From Mesostigma viride (lineage: Eukaryota; Streptophyta; Mesostigmatophyceae; Mesostigmatales; Mesostigmataceae), in NCBI GenBank assembly GCA_009746045.1, contig RPFO01001985.1, forward strand, positions 24,607 through 88,606: DNA of 64,000 nucleotides, read 5' to 3'. The stretch's first letter is position 1; every line of letters begins with the position of its first letter. Shown one piece after another: positions 21,701 to 34,092 of the stretch. The notes beneath the pieces were generated by a model. That model did not search any database. It had not been told where the DNA came from and worked only from the letters and a program-made list of their open reading frames with translations. Made by a program: the position numbers and the translations under genes.

Positions 21701-24700
21701 TCATCGTTTCCCATGCTGGTCCGTCACGCCCCCCATGTGCAGGTCACGATAGTACGCTGGGCACGCCCAATCAAACGCATCGAGCACGTAGTGGTTGTTC
21801 CCAAGGTGGTCGTGCTTCACCTGTAGGACTGGTTCTGATGTGGTGTCACCTACACGTGCCGCCACATGCTTTACTTTGCATTTGGTTTCGTAACCACGCC
21901 GCCAGCACTGATGCAACAGTCGGACCTGTGACCCCAGGTAGGACAGAGGCTGTGGATACTTCCCCGTGGCTTTCCACTGCGAGGACAGTGTCATGTCTTT
22001 GGTGAACACAGGACAGTCCGTCACAGTTTCGTCCATGTTGAACATGGGATTGCCCTGAACGTCCTTTGCATCCCCTGACTCAAACCAAATCGGGACAAAC
22101 CACATGCTCCCCATGGCCCCCTCAGCAGGCGTCAGCATGAAGATGGTGCCAACCTCAGCAAACCAAAATTCAGCGTCCACATTGTCCGCCGCCTGGTATG
22201 CCAATGAGTCTGCTGTCGCCACTTGCCCTGCCGGGTATGCATCAGTGTGGAAGCACCTGACCTCCCCAGTCGTAATGGTCCTGGCACCGACTACTGCACT
22301 AGCATAAACCTTCACGCTGCCAGTTGCTTCATCCCAGGGTGGACAGCCCAGCGGGGCGAGAAGCTCGTCCACCGTCTGCTTGTCAGCGCCAATTTCGGCC
22401 AACGTAGGTGTTGACTTAGGGTTACGGCCGCAAGGCATGCCCCCCATGACCTGCACACACACAGCACCCCATGCAAAACACACAAGTGCCGTTGTTAGCC
22501 TGGGCATATGAAGGGAAATGCTGGGTCGGCCCAGCACACCAAGGAATGCCCTAGCCCTAGCGCCAGCGCAGCCATAGCAACAGCGCCCATGCGTTTCCTC
22601 ACCTGCTCGATGCGCCCCAACGCGCAGCGCTCGTGTATGACCGTTGGAAAAGTCGCCCCTTCCCGCACCCACACCTCCCGCCCAGAAGGACCGCCACTCG
22701 CGCCACTACCAGTCGCGGACGCTTTGGGATACAGCTTGTTGAACATCCTGCTTTCCTGCAAGGTTTGCAGCACGCGTTCATCGAGCTGGGATGTCTCCTT
22801 AACCAGCATGGACTGCCACGCCAAGTAGCCCTGTAGTTTCTGCAGCAAGTAACGCCCCGGCTCCTTGCTGTGGCATTTGGCCATCGACTCCATGAGAGAT
22901 TTCAGGAATAAGTGGTACCCCTCAAATTCATGCGGGCCCAAGGACCAGATACGACCCACATCGTCAGTCTGTGCCAAAGCATGGCGCGGTATGTGGACGT
23001 TATGGCTGGCGGCATTGTCTTGGCGTGCCATCCTCTTCTTCTTCTTCTCCGCGTTCTTCTTCTTCTTCTCCGCGTTTTTCTTCTTTTCGTCGCCATCCGC
23101 TGCCTCAGCCATTGCCCCAGGACCCTTTCCTGCAAGGCTGCCACGCGGCCACAAGGTGCCGAAACACTCTTGAAAAGTGGCGTAGACGTTGTCCGCAGCC
23201 AAGTTGTAGATTGGAGACGTAACGGGACCAAGCATCATCTGCGCCCACTTGGCGAGGTGCATCACCATCTTGCTGATCCGCCGGGCCTTCCTTTTCTCCT
23301 TATCATCTCCCTCATTCCGCCTCCTCAGCAGCAGCATGGGAAGTGCAAAAGGCATTTGGAACAGCAGGGTCAGCAGCTCCATTCCCTTGTAATGTGGATA
23401 CAAGGTAAAAGCTTTCCCCTGCGGCAGCCGGCTCCCGACGCGCGTGGGGTGTGCGCTTACCCAAGCATCCAACTCCGGGTGCTGGCGAGTGGGAATTCCA
23501 TCCTCCTCGAGGTAGCGAGCCACCTGCTTACATAGACCCAACGTCAGATTGTGAAAGATATCCATCGGATACTGCCGGTAGCGGTCAAAGAATCGAAGAT
23601 CCCGCCAAGGCCACAGCGGCTGATACATCACCCCGGTCTCCTTCGCCTTCTCTTTCCGTGCCGTGGCCGTCGCCATGCCCTCCATCTCCTCCAATATTTC
23701 CGCCGTTTGCTTCTCACTGCGCATGTACTCCGCCACGTCCACCGTCGCATCCGCCCAGTCGTCGTGGTGAACGTTGCAAAAGGGGCATCCCTGCAGTGGC
23801 GCACACACCCACAATGCGCCGCACACCAAGGTACGCAGAAATAAAAGAAGGCCTGATGGTTACGGTGATAACAAACCAACACAGCTTCCCAATACATCAA
23901 GGTCACATGGGCAGCACCCCGAACCAAGCTACGTGACAACATCACTCACTTTGTCGCCGGTGCAACCCTTGTGCCCCATCGCGCCGTTGCGGGCGGCCGA
24001 ATCCATCACGTTCAGGTTCGCGACACGGATTTCCCACCGCTCCATTGGCGTTTTGGGAAACTTCACAAGCATGGGCACGCCCTCTGCCATCGCATTCATG
24101 TCCTCCACAAGACACTCAAGGACTGCCTCTCGTGGCACATGTGTATCTCTCACGGTGATGGGGAAGATCATGTCTCTTGACTTGTTGTCGGCGCGCTCGA
24201 TGTTCAGAACAGTGAACAAATGCGCTTCCAGCGTCCCATGCCGATGGAGATACTCCTCAAATGAGTCATCCCACAACGCCACTACCAAATATAGGATGGG
24301 TAGACCAGACTTAGAAGGGCGGTAACAGCGGAATTCGGCTTCCCATCTAGAGAATCTCAGCCTCTTGTACCGAGGCTTGTCCGGGGACAGGTTGTACGAC
24401 CTGCGCATGAAGAACACTCGCCCGCCCTCTCGGTCAGCCTCGGCAAATTTCCTCCACTTACGGACGCCAACCACGTCAATGTGACCCCCGTAGTTCAGTA
24501 AAGAGATCTCCTGCTCATGCTTCGTCCAGAAGACCTCACTGACACGATCGGCATCCCGCGGTACGGTCCCCCCCGGACAATCCCTTGCGCGGTAGAAGAA
24601 CCTGCAGGCATCATGACGGCGGGCAAATACTATAGGATTGTCATCAATATACAATACTAGATCCATCCAAGCGTGCTGGACGTGCACACGTCAATATCCT

Positions 24701-26260
24701 CCCACCAAATGTAGTGCACTCTGTGTCATCCTGCGCATGCGTGGTCTCAATTTAGGATGCCGAGGATGCCGAGGAGTGGCTAACCTCGGGAAAATAGTGT
24801 TCGGAACTTTGCGCTCATGCAGGACCAAAAAGGCTACGACATTATTTGGTCTCTAAACACACCACATTGCTGCATAAACACTGTCATCATACTTGATATA
24901 TGGTGCAAACATTGCACTTCCCACAACCCAGTTTAATAACCATGCTTGCACTGGCCCGAATGCATGCCCATTACGGCAGTTTATAGTGGTCAACTGGTAC
25001 CAACCAACAAGGGAGCCCGGACAGACACCAATCTGTTTTCAGCAGAATGCAATTAACTCAGCATGTGCAATCCCAAGGGCATATCATGATGAGTGTACAT
25101 CGACACAAAAGCACCATCCGTGCCACTTACCGGACTTTCGCCCATGGCTCACGAGTACCGTCAGCGTTTACTTGCATGAAGACAGCGCGGACAAGGCAAA
25201 GTTCTTCTCGCTTTCGCTGCCCCTTGTTGTTGTCCATTAACACCATGATGGTGTCCCCAATGCGGACGACACTCTGCCGCTTCTCACTGGAACTTGCTGC
25301 CAAGGCGGGAAGCTGCACCTCCTGTTGTTGAACTGTTGGATGGGTGTTGTAAAACTGGGTCTGATTGAAAGTCCACACACGCCGATCCTCATTCATCTCG
25401 TGTTCTAGCAACAGTTTCCCCGTGAACGACTCATTCTGCAGCAGAGCGGATAGCGTTGACTGTATGCTGATGTAAGTGAACTTGACTGCCTCACGCAAAG
25501 GATCGCCCTCTGCCTCCGCTGGGACCCAATTCACAGTCAGTGCGTCCGCAAGGGGCAGGCCCTTCTCCAATGACCGTCTCCTAGCCACGCCGAACTCCCC
25601 GTGGCTGGTCACACTGTATTGTGGGTGCTTCGCCAGTTCCTGAAACGCTTCGATGCACTTATCAGGAAGACCAAACTCCGTGGCTATGCAGAAAAGCGAA
25701 GCCTGTGTAAAATCCGCGTTCCCAGACAACGGCTTAGACCATGCCCATGGGTTTCTTGATGCACGGCCGGCGCCGGCCTCAACATCACCAGCCGTTCCTC
25801 CCCCACCGTCTGTCGTAAGCCCCTCCTCCGCCATCGCCCCCCCTGCCCCACCGTCTGCCGTAAATTCCTCCTCCGCCATCGCCCCCCATTCCTCCTCCAT
25901 TGAGTCATCAGGGCGCGGCTCAGCAGGCTCTACGCCTTCCATGCCCGCCGCATCGGGCTCCGGCGACCGTGTATCCACTTCAGCCACTTCAACAGCTTCG
26001 GCGGTCTTCAACAGCTGTTCACCTTGCGGGCATTCCTGGCGTGGCTCACCAAACAGCCTTCGCCGTTTGGCTCCGTCGTTCCCGCCGCTGGGAACGGACC
26101 CGGAGGCACCGACATTGGGGCGCGCGACGAGCGGTTGTGGACCGATATCGGGGAACGAGAAGGGTGCCTGACGACGAGAACGTTCAAGGGCCTCACATAC
26201 GAACGACTTTTGGGGGGACTTGTAATATGCCTGAGATCGACGAGTCTTCAGCCAGCTCAT
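21701..26260 (-). CDS. CACTA-superfamily (EnSpm/Plavaka-like) transposase with inserted BAH-like domain, four exons
   Basis: Exons 26260-25131, 24601-23950, 23790-22603 and 22450-21701 join cleanly (donors GTAAGT, GTGAGT, GTGAGG; acceptors all CAG), giving about 1239 aa. The N-terminal 180 residues are disordered and acidic. Residues 331-450 resemble a BAH domain (KVRFFYRARDC, then SEVFWTKHEQEISLL, then VFFMRRSYNL). The RNase H-like core follows. It has Asp488/Asp489 in VVALWDDSFEEYL, then IFPITVRD and a helix ending in EDMNAMAEGV, Asp577 in VANLNVMDSAARNG, a GCPFC zinc pair at 595-599, YPMDIFHNLTLGL (Asp671, His674), and KGMELLTLLFQM near 740. The C-terminal exon is beta-rich. This enzyme would cut and join CACTA-type ends, and the element termini read CACTATAC. 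No frameshift is seen. The ATG at 26260 may be preceded by another exon. Confidence 0.8.
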
Positions 26261-26404
26261 TTGCTTGTCAGGCTGACAATTCCGTGCGCATCGTTGCCAT
26301 GCAGTGTCGTCCCATTAATATTGTATACACCTCCAGTTGCAACAAACGCCATGGACGTACAGCAATTACAACACGAGGCTTATACCAATACCTAACTAAA
26401 CCGA

Positions 26405-26895
26405 AGGTGGTACACAACTGCCGCGGGAAGGAGGGGGGTGGTACACAAATACCGTACAGGTGGTACACAACTGCAGCCAGGTCGACAGCGGGTCGCTGCG
26501 TACCTGCCGTGGGAAGGAGCGGGGTGGTACACAAAAACCGTACAGGTGGTACACAACTTCAGCCAGGACAACAGCGAGTCGCTGCGTACCTGCCGTGGGA
26601 AGGAGGGGGGTGGTACACAAATACCGTACAGGTGGTACACAACTGCAGCCAGGACAACAGCGAGTCGCTGCGTACCTGCCGTGGGAAGGAGGGGGGTGGT
26701 ACACAAATACCGTACAGGTGGTACACAACTGCAGCCAGGACAACAGCGAGTCGCTGCGTACCTGCCGTGGGAAGGAGCGGGGTGGTACACAAAAACCGTA
26801 CAGGTGGTACACAACTGCAGCCAGCACAACAGCGAGTCGCTGCGTACCTGCCGTGGGAAGGCGGGGGGTGGTACACAACTGCCGCCAGTATAACA
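26405..26895 (+). repeat. 86-bp minisatellite array 3 (about five and a half units)
   Basis: Same unit and orientation as array 1. Lies between the transposase start (26260, minus) and the 27130 gene (plus), so it occupies their shared upstream region. Confidence 0.95.
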
Positions 26896-27129
26896 GCGGG
26901 TTGCCGCGTTATAGGGTGACCTGACAGCGATGCCGCAAGAACGTGTACCGTGCGATGTTTGGTTTGCCCCTGACCACTGGGGTTGTAGCCGTCGGATGGC
27001 TGCAACCACGTGTGTACGCGAAATTTGACAGTGCACCAGGAGTGCACGCGAAATTTGAAAGTGCGCCTTCACGTCTTCACCACGCGTAGGTGACTCCAGT
27101 TAACGTTTACGCGCAGCTCATCAGTTTCT

Positions 27130-28565
27130 ATGGCGCCCAAGCTCAAGAAGAAGGCCATGATGTCGCGGGAGGAGGAGCACATCGGCCGGCGGCGCAAGAA
27201 AAGCCGCCAGTTGCCTTCCTCCGAATCCGAATCCGAATCCGATTCCCCTTCCTCGTCGTCCTCCGGCGAGGACGACGATATGGCGCCCCCCCGGATGCAC
27301 CGGCCACCACCTCCGCCGGCAGGAACTTGCAAATCGCGGCCAACAGGGCGGAGGAGGGCCTCAGGCAGGAGGTGGCGGCATTGAGACAAGACGTCGCCAG
27401 TCTCATGACGCGACTGGGCACCAAACTGCCCAGGAATTTCGTGGGTAGCACATTACGCATTTTATAGCTTATTTGCTGAACTTTTTTGCTTTACACGATT
27501 CATTATTCCAGATTTCTAACTTCGCACTTTCTCTATCTTGCACATTGCACGTTTGCAGAAGACGACCCCAGCTTTTTCGGCAGCTGTCGAACACCTCTCC
27601 AGGCATTGCCTGAGCGTTCGCCCTGACGCCGGGCAAGCCGTTCAGCTGGACCAGGAGCGGTCCGTCAGGGAGATGGGTCTGCGTGGCGCGATCGCCATGT
27701 TCTTCCAGGAGTCGGGCATCGTGAGAAGCCCCGCCGACTCGGTTCCTGCGGAGGATTACGTTCAAGTCCGGGCTGCGCTGATCAAGCGCCTGGCCAACCA
27801 CCGGTCCAACTTGTACAAGTTTGGCCTGGTGCGTGTGTCCGACGATTACACGCCGTGGTTGGTGGGGACGGCCACCACCAATCGCATCAAGAAGTACGCA
27901 GACCTTCCAGCATGGCTGAAGGAGGACTTCTGCCGCGTGGTACTTTTGTACTATCTGAAGATGTTGCACTTCACGGTGCAGGTAAGCAGCCTTCTTATCA
28001 TTGTTTCGTGGCATGCGCTTACTTTCTTTAACACATTGGTACATAGGCCTAGACTGCATGTCACTCCATTTAGTTTTTGTATGCCAACAATGACTTATAT
28101 TGTTTGTTCAATGCATGCACGGTTAAAATGAATGTACTTGCCGTGTGATGATGACACCACAAGCAGGAGCTGCGGGACAAGCGGCCTGAGCTGTGGGAAG
28201 ATTGGGAAGACATCGCCTCCAAGTGCTGGGACAAGAAGAAGGTGCGCGAGGCCCTTCAGGCCACGACCGTGATGCGGTCTGGGCCAAGGCGCGAGTGGGA
28301 CGACGTGGAGGAACGTTTCAAGGAGGTGGCGAGGACGCGTGCTTCCTTCCGGCAGGTGCCAGCGCGTGTCTTGTTCGACAACATAAACAACCCGTGGCCC
28401 TACTCTGACGCAAGCACAAACTCGCACAACCGCACAAGCATCGGCGCCTCGAGCGCACCAAGCGAGCGCACATCAGAACCTGCCGAGGAGACCCCATCCA
28501 TCGGCGCCGCGAGCGGGGATGTCACGCACTCGGCACCGGGCCAGCCCCAGTCAGCACCTTTGTAG
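27130..28565 (+). CDS. Unknown three-exon gene divergent from the transposase (possible partner protein)
   Basis: Exons 27130-27440, 27559-27981 and 28167-28565 join in phase 0 (donors GTGGGT and GTAAGC, acceptors TTTGCAG and AAGCAG), giving about 375 aa. The N-terminus is basic (MAPKLKKKAMMSREEEHIG) followed by alternating Ser-Glu acidic repeats. The frame then needs a one-base shift at a C run near 27286-27292 to continue into a coiled-coil (AEEGLRQEVAALRQDVASLM). Exon 2 is helical (LPAWLKEDFCRVVLLYYLKM). Exon 3 ends in a Ser/Thr/Pro-rich tail. CACTA elements usually encode a second DNA-binding protein besides the transposase, and this gene is in the right place for that, but I see no homology to support it. 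The poly-C frameshift could be real decay or a sequencing error. Confidence 0.5.
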
Positions 28566-28920
28566 AAGACCCCACCCATCGGTGCCTCGAGCGAGTTTGT
28601 CACGCAATCCAATGGATGATAACAAAGCCAATAAATATTTAAGGATGTCATCAGCCGACTTGGTTATCTGATCATATATTGTGCTACCATGGTCCGGATT
28701 ATCCCGATTTCTGGCCTGCGATGGTTGTCTCCTTGATGTCTTGTGTTAGAGTTTCAATGTATTATAAATGCGACAAGGACATCGGCTGAAATGTGAGAAT
28801 GAAGACATATTGGTTAACTAAACTTTGTTTTATGCTGAAATATGAAATAATAAACTCTTTTAGGCTCATTTCATGAAACTGAACATTGCACAAATTAAAA
28901 CCAAATAAATAGAAGACATC
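28566..28920. other. 3' flank, no gene seen
   Basis: AT-rich, with AATAAA-like sequence near 28630 and 28848 that could end the transcript of the upstream gene. Confidence 0.4.
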
Positions 28921-29363
28921 TTAAGTTACAACTCGTAAATTACCAACTCGTACATTACTACCTCGTACGTTAACACCTCGTATGTTACTACCTCGTAGAT
29001 TACTACCTCGTAAATTACTACCTCGTAAATTACTACCTCGTAAATTACTACCTCGTAAATTACTACCTCGTAAATTACTACCTCGTAAATTACTACCTCG
29101 TAAATTACTACCTCGTAAATTACTACCTCGTAAATTACTACCTCGTAAATTACTACCTCGTAAATTACTACCTCGTAAATTACTACCTCGTAAATTACTA
29201 CCTCGTAAATTACGACGTCGGATCTTACCTCGGATCTAACTCGTAGCTTACGAGAAAGATCCGAACTCTTATACAAACGGTATACGTAGTCTGTGCCGTA
29301 AATTACCACCTCGTAATTTACGCCTCGGATCATTTTTACTACCCTCGGACGAAAAGTATAGTG
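28921..29363 (+). repeat. Second right-hand CACTA-like terminus with 15-bp subterminal array
   Basis: About 20 units of TAAATTACTACCTCG (28925-29215) lead into a terminus ending GACGAAAAGTATAGTG at 29363. The last 70 bp closely match the right end at 63425 (for example TACGCCTCGGATC and TTTTTACTACCCTCGGACG), but sequence further inside is unrelated to the arms. Regular subterminal arrays like this are a CACTA hallmark. The terminus abuts the Ty3 gag frame directly. Confidence 0.85.
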
Positions 29364-30920
29364 GGCGAGCTTGATGACCTGGAGGGGACTAACGAGACGG
29401 ACGAGGGCACTGTCACGCAGGGCCCGCCTATTGGTACTCATAGACCTCGGACCAGCCCAGGGGAGACCAGGAGCAGTGTCACCACCAGGGACGAGGAGAC
29501 TCACACGCCAGTCCAGCGCCCGGCATCTCACCCGCAGCGTCTACGGGCGTTTGACAGTAGCGTGGTCCCTTCGCCCGCGGCCGTCGGTAACCTGAATTTC
29601 AGCAGGGTGGCACTGGATGACCCGGGGTACGAACACCCCTCGTCAGTACAGGTGCGCCGGACACACGGCACACCGGACAGATCCGGATCTCTCCCGCGGT
29701 CGCAGCCTCAAGCATTCGGCTCCATCTCCTACAGAGAGGTCGGCGGGCCTAAGCTTAACACGGTAAAGGCCCCACCGATGCCTACCTTCAAGAATGTACC
29801 CAAGCTGCACGCGGATATGAAACCGCGAGAGGTCGACGAATGGGGACGCATGTGGCAACAGCAGTATACCGTTTGGTGCAATCACAACAGCTGGGAACTG
29901 GCCACCTGCGATTTGATCCCACATGTGGTCAACACCTGCATGGACCCCTCGGTGGTGAGCATCCTGAACTGTGAGAGCATCGCATCCCAGTCATACCCGC
30001 AAACCGTGGAGGAGCTGATGGACCGGGTGCGCCGCAAGCTGATACCCCCAGACGCGGAGCTCCACGAGCGGATCGCTTTCGGCAGGCTGCGCCAGGGGAC
30101 CACCCCATATCGCGAGTTTCTGTCCAAGTTTGAGTCCAGCGCCGCTTATCTAACCGACATGACCTGGTACGAGTACAAGATCAGATTCATCGAGGCGCTC
30201 AGCCCCGAGCTGCAGGACGAGGTATTCAAACACTACGCTGAGGTCCCCTGGAAGGAGTGGGACATCCTGAATATCCAGCGATACCTTCTGCAGGTGGCCG
30301 ACGTGGTGTCTCGCGGGCGCGCACCCTCGGTGCGCCGTTTCTTCAGGTCAGCTCCCCCGCGACGGGTGAACCAGATGTACTCTACGGAGCTCACCGGCGA
30401 GGAGGAGGAGGAGTACCTCGACGACCCGGACGAGGGCTACACTGACCTTGGCGTCAACGCGATTGACGCTAGCAAGGCGCGCTGCTTCATGTGCAGTGAG
30501 GTGGGGCACCTCAAGCGCGACTGCCCCAAGCTCCGGGGCAAGAACGCCAGTCGTGGGGCAGGAGAAGGGACACCCAGCGTTCGTTTCTCCGGCCCGGCCT
30601 TCGGCAGCCGCCCCGACTCCTCCGGCCCTCGAGACCGACCCCGCAACGCGGGTGAGCGGGCGGCTCGCCTGCAGCACGCCAGACAGGTCCCTACGCAGTA
30701 CCAGCAGCCGCGACCCCCCGCGACTAGCTCTACCAAGGGTGTGTTGCGTGCGGTCAACGAGATTGAGGCGCGGCGACAGTCCTCCTCTTCGGGCCAGACG
30801 CAGGCAGTGGCTGGCTACGAGTATGACGACGAGGAGGGGGCTGACGAAGAGGAGGAGGGGGGGGAAGAGGGCGGGTGGTCGGGCGAGGCGGCCTCCCGTC
30901 CCACCGCTCCTCGGGAGTAG
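29361..30920 (+). CDS. gag: Ty3 gag (5'-truncated)
   Basis: About 519 codons open from the terminus boundary; the native start is lost, since the first codons lie in CACTA-terminus sequence. The N-terminal third is disordered and Arg/Ser/Thr rich. The capsid-like region spans about residues 145-320 (MKPREVDEWGRMWQQQYTVW, ELMDRVRRKL, YREFLSKFE). A CCHC zinc knuckle CFMCSEVGHLKRDC lies at about 30482-30523. The tail is acidic. Gag packages the element RNA. Pol begins in another frame overlapping its last 46 nt, consistent with a -1 frameshift for Gag-Pol expression. Confidence 0.85.
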   Translation: MGELDDLEGTNETDEGTVTQGPPIGTHRPRTSPGETRSSVTTRDEETHTPVQRPASHPQRLRAFDSSVVPSPAAVGNLNFSRVALDDPGYEHPSSVQVRRTHGTPDRSGSLPRSQPQAFGSISYREVGGPKLNTVKAPPMPTFKNVPKLHADMKPREVDEWGRMWQQQYTVWCNHNSWELATCDLIPHVVNTCMDPSVVSILNCESIASQSYPQTVEELMDRVRRKLIPPDAELHERIAFGRLRQGTTPYREFLSKFESSAAYLTDMTWYEYKIRFIEALSPELQDEVFKHYAEVPWKEWDILNIQRYLLQVADVVSRGRAPSVRRFFRSAPPRRVNQMYSTELTGEEEEEYLDDPDEGYTDLGVNAIDASKARCFMCSEVGHLKRDCPKLRGKNASRGAGEGTPSVRFSGPAFGSRPDSSGPRDRPRNAGERAARLQHARQVPTQYQQPRPPATSSTKGVLRAVNEIEARRQSSSSGQTQAVAGYEYDDEEGADEEEEGGEEGGWSGEAASRPTAPRE

Positions 30921-33900
30921 TAGCCCTGCCCATGGGCTTGGGTCCCGGGGTAGGGGATAGGGTAGAAAAATCAGATGATAGCCCAGACGCGGAGTCAATT
31001 AGAGTAGAGGTAGACGTCAATAACGTGGCCGCAGACGCGTCCACCCAACCGGCGGCGCGTGCATCTCAAGGAGATTCGCGGCATCTGTTTCTTTTCAGCG
31101 GAGGGTTACTGGTCCCTCCCACCGTCCTTGATCCGTATTTGAAGGAGAAAACGATCATGGACGTGAAGTTCCTGGTCGACACCGGCGCCTCCACGTCCTT
31201 CATCAACGAGGCCCTGGTGCGTCGGCTGGGCCTGGTACCTCGACCTCACACCACGGCAGTATATGTCACCTACTCAGACGGCCGGCGGCACCAATCGCCG
31301 GGCCTAGCAGACATCAAGGGTGTACTGCAGGGCACGCCGGTGGACCTGGTGGCGACTATTGCGCCGTTGGGCGCTGCCGACATCATCATTGGAGTGGACT
31401 GGCTGGACAAGCAGGATGTGGACATCAGTGTGCGCCGGCGGGTAGTTTGGTTTCCGGATGGTTCATTCTGGTGCCCAGACAGCGAGTACCGGGCGCAGGC
31501 CGCGGAGGTCCATAACATTACACACGAGCGCTCGGCGGACGGGCCCCGACCAGCGTCCCAGATACTGATGAGTAGCAAGACGCTGGCGCGCCAGCTCCGG
31601 AAGGGCAAGGAGTACGCGATGTATCGCATAGACCTGGACAGCACTCAGGCTCTGCTTAACGAGATTGGCGCCGGTTTCACACCGGACGAGCTGGCGCGGT
31701 TCAATGCCGTCCTGGAGAAGCGCACTGCCCTCTTCGCCGATCGTACCCCCCAGTTCCCTCCCAATCGGTCGGTGTTACATCGTGTCCAGCTCCATGAGGG
31801 TTCCGGGCCTACTGTGTCTCCCATGTACCGCATGGGCCCAGTCGAGCTGGTGGAGCTCAAGAAGATCCTCATTTCACTACTCGACGCTGGGCTCACTGAA
31901 CCAAGCAACAGCCCCTTCTCAGCGGGCGTGCTGCTCGTTCCCAAGCCAGGAGGCAAGCGGCGTCTGGTGACTGACTACCGGAAGCTGAACGCCATCACCG
32001 TCAAGTCCCGGTATCCTCTACCGCGGATCGACGACATCTTCATCCGCGTCCAGGGGGCGACGTGTTTCACCGTCATCGACTGTGCGGACGGGTTTTGGCA
32101 GCTGCGCATCGCGCCAGAAGACTGCCACAAGACCGCGTTCGCTACGCCCTTCGGTCACTATCAGTTTCGGGTGGCGGCAATGGGGCTGTGTAACTCGCCT
32201 GCGTCCTTCCAGATGCTGATGAATGACATCCTCCGTCCGGTGATGGGTACAGCCCACCTGCCGCAGGTCTCCCAGGACCTGGCGGACCCGCAGAAGGGAG
32301 CGCGCCCGCCCTGGACCTACAAGCGCACGTGCGCGCTGGCGTATCTGGACGACATCCTGGTGTACTCCAAGACGTTCGAGGAGCACCTGGAGGATGTGGA
32401 CGCCGTGCTGCAGATCATGGAGGATGAGCACCTTTCGGCGCGGAAGGCCAAGGTGCGCGCCGGTCGCTGCGTGCCGTTTCTAGGTCATACCCTGTCCGCG
32501 GACGGCATCGCGACCGACCCTGAGAAGATCGAGTCTGTCCAGCAATGGCCTGTCCCTACGGACGTGAAAGGGGTACGCAGTTTCCTGGGCTTGGCATCTT
32601 ACTACCGCCGGTTCATCCCGCGGTTCGCCACCATCGCCGCCCCGATCAACGCTCTTCTCAAAAAGGGTACTCCGTTCCTTTGGGCTGAGCAGTGCCAACA
32701 GGCTTTCGAGGCGCTCAAGCGCCACCTCACCACAGCGCCAGTCCTTATCCTGCCGGACCCGGCCCTTCCTTTTGTCGTGGCTACGGACGCCAGCAAGGTG
32801 GCCATCGGGGGTGTTCTCCTGCAGGACCACGGCAAGGGCCTTCAGCCCATCGAGTACATCTCACGAACGATGATTCCGGCGGAGCGGAATTATCCAGTGC
32901 ATCAGCAGGAACTCCTGGCAGTCGTCTACAGCTGCCACACGTGGCGTCATCATCTCTTGGGGGCCCAGTTTTCGGTGGCCATCAGTGAGCAGGGGGACCT
33001 CGACCCCCATCGCCTGGTGATCCACACGGACCACCGGCCGCTCACCCACCTCCTGGTGCAGCCCAACTTGACGCCCCGCCAGGCGCGGTGCATGGATGGA
33101 GTACCTGTCACAGTTCGCGCCGTTCAAGATCCAATATGTCAAAGGCGCGGACAATGTAGTGCCCGACGCTCTCTCGCGACGGGCAGACTACTGGTTCTAC
33201 GAGGACATGGACGTGCTGCATACCACCTGTGTCCCAGTGGCCGCCCCGGGGACCGCCTACGGTGTGGAACCACGGTCCCCCCAGGCCCGCCACTTGTTTC
33301 ATCTTGGGCACACCACCATGGATGATCCCTGTCACCCCTCCCGGAGGAGACGGTTCAACCACGAGCCCACGAGGACGTGGACACCCCCGGGGAGGGGGAG
33401 GGGTCGCATGCGCGCGTGCCCCTTAGTCATGTGGTGCCGCCCCAGGGAATTTTTCAGCTTCAGCCGCTCGGTCCTCCCACAGTCTTCTCAGAATTCGTCA
33501 ACCAGGCGGGTACGGATGCGGCAGAACCGGCGGCGGACGCGTTCACAGTCACGTCGGACTTGGAGATGCTGATCAGCCGTTTCACAATCACGGAGGAAGC
33601 AGCACTTGAAGCCATCCGGGCACACCCCCAGCAGATGGGGGCCTATCCTTGCAAGTTCCAGGAGGGGAAGCTGTTCGTGAGTCCCCAGCCGGAGGAATGG
33701 CGGCTGTATGTTCCTGAGCTCTGTAGGGCTGCCTTGCTTCACGAGCTCCATGATTCTCTCCTGGGCGGACATCAGGGAAGCCACCGTCTCCTTCCCCGGG
33801 CACGTAAGCACTTCTACTGGCCAGGGATGAAGGAGTATATCGAGACGTATGTGCGCCAGTGCCCCTCGTGTCAGATCATGAAGTCCAGGAACACTGGCTC

Positions 33901-34092
33901 TCAGGCCGTCCCTAAGACGCTGCCGGATCCTATGGGTCCTTGGGATTCTATCATGATGGACTTCATCGGCCCGTTCAAGAAGACGAAGTACGGCAACAGC
34001 ATGGTCTTGGTGTTTGTGGACCGCCTGACGCGCATGTGTCACCTGGCCCCGTGTCCGGTCGACCTCACAGCGGAGGAGTGCGCCAAGATATA

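Noticed and set aside
1536-29363. Simple CACTA insertion of 1536-29363 into Ty3 gag
   Set aside because: The flank left of 1536 shows no Ty3 LTR or gag sequence and there is no matching target duplication, so I kept this only as an alternative reading.
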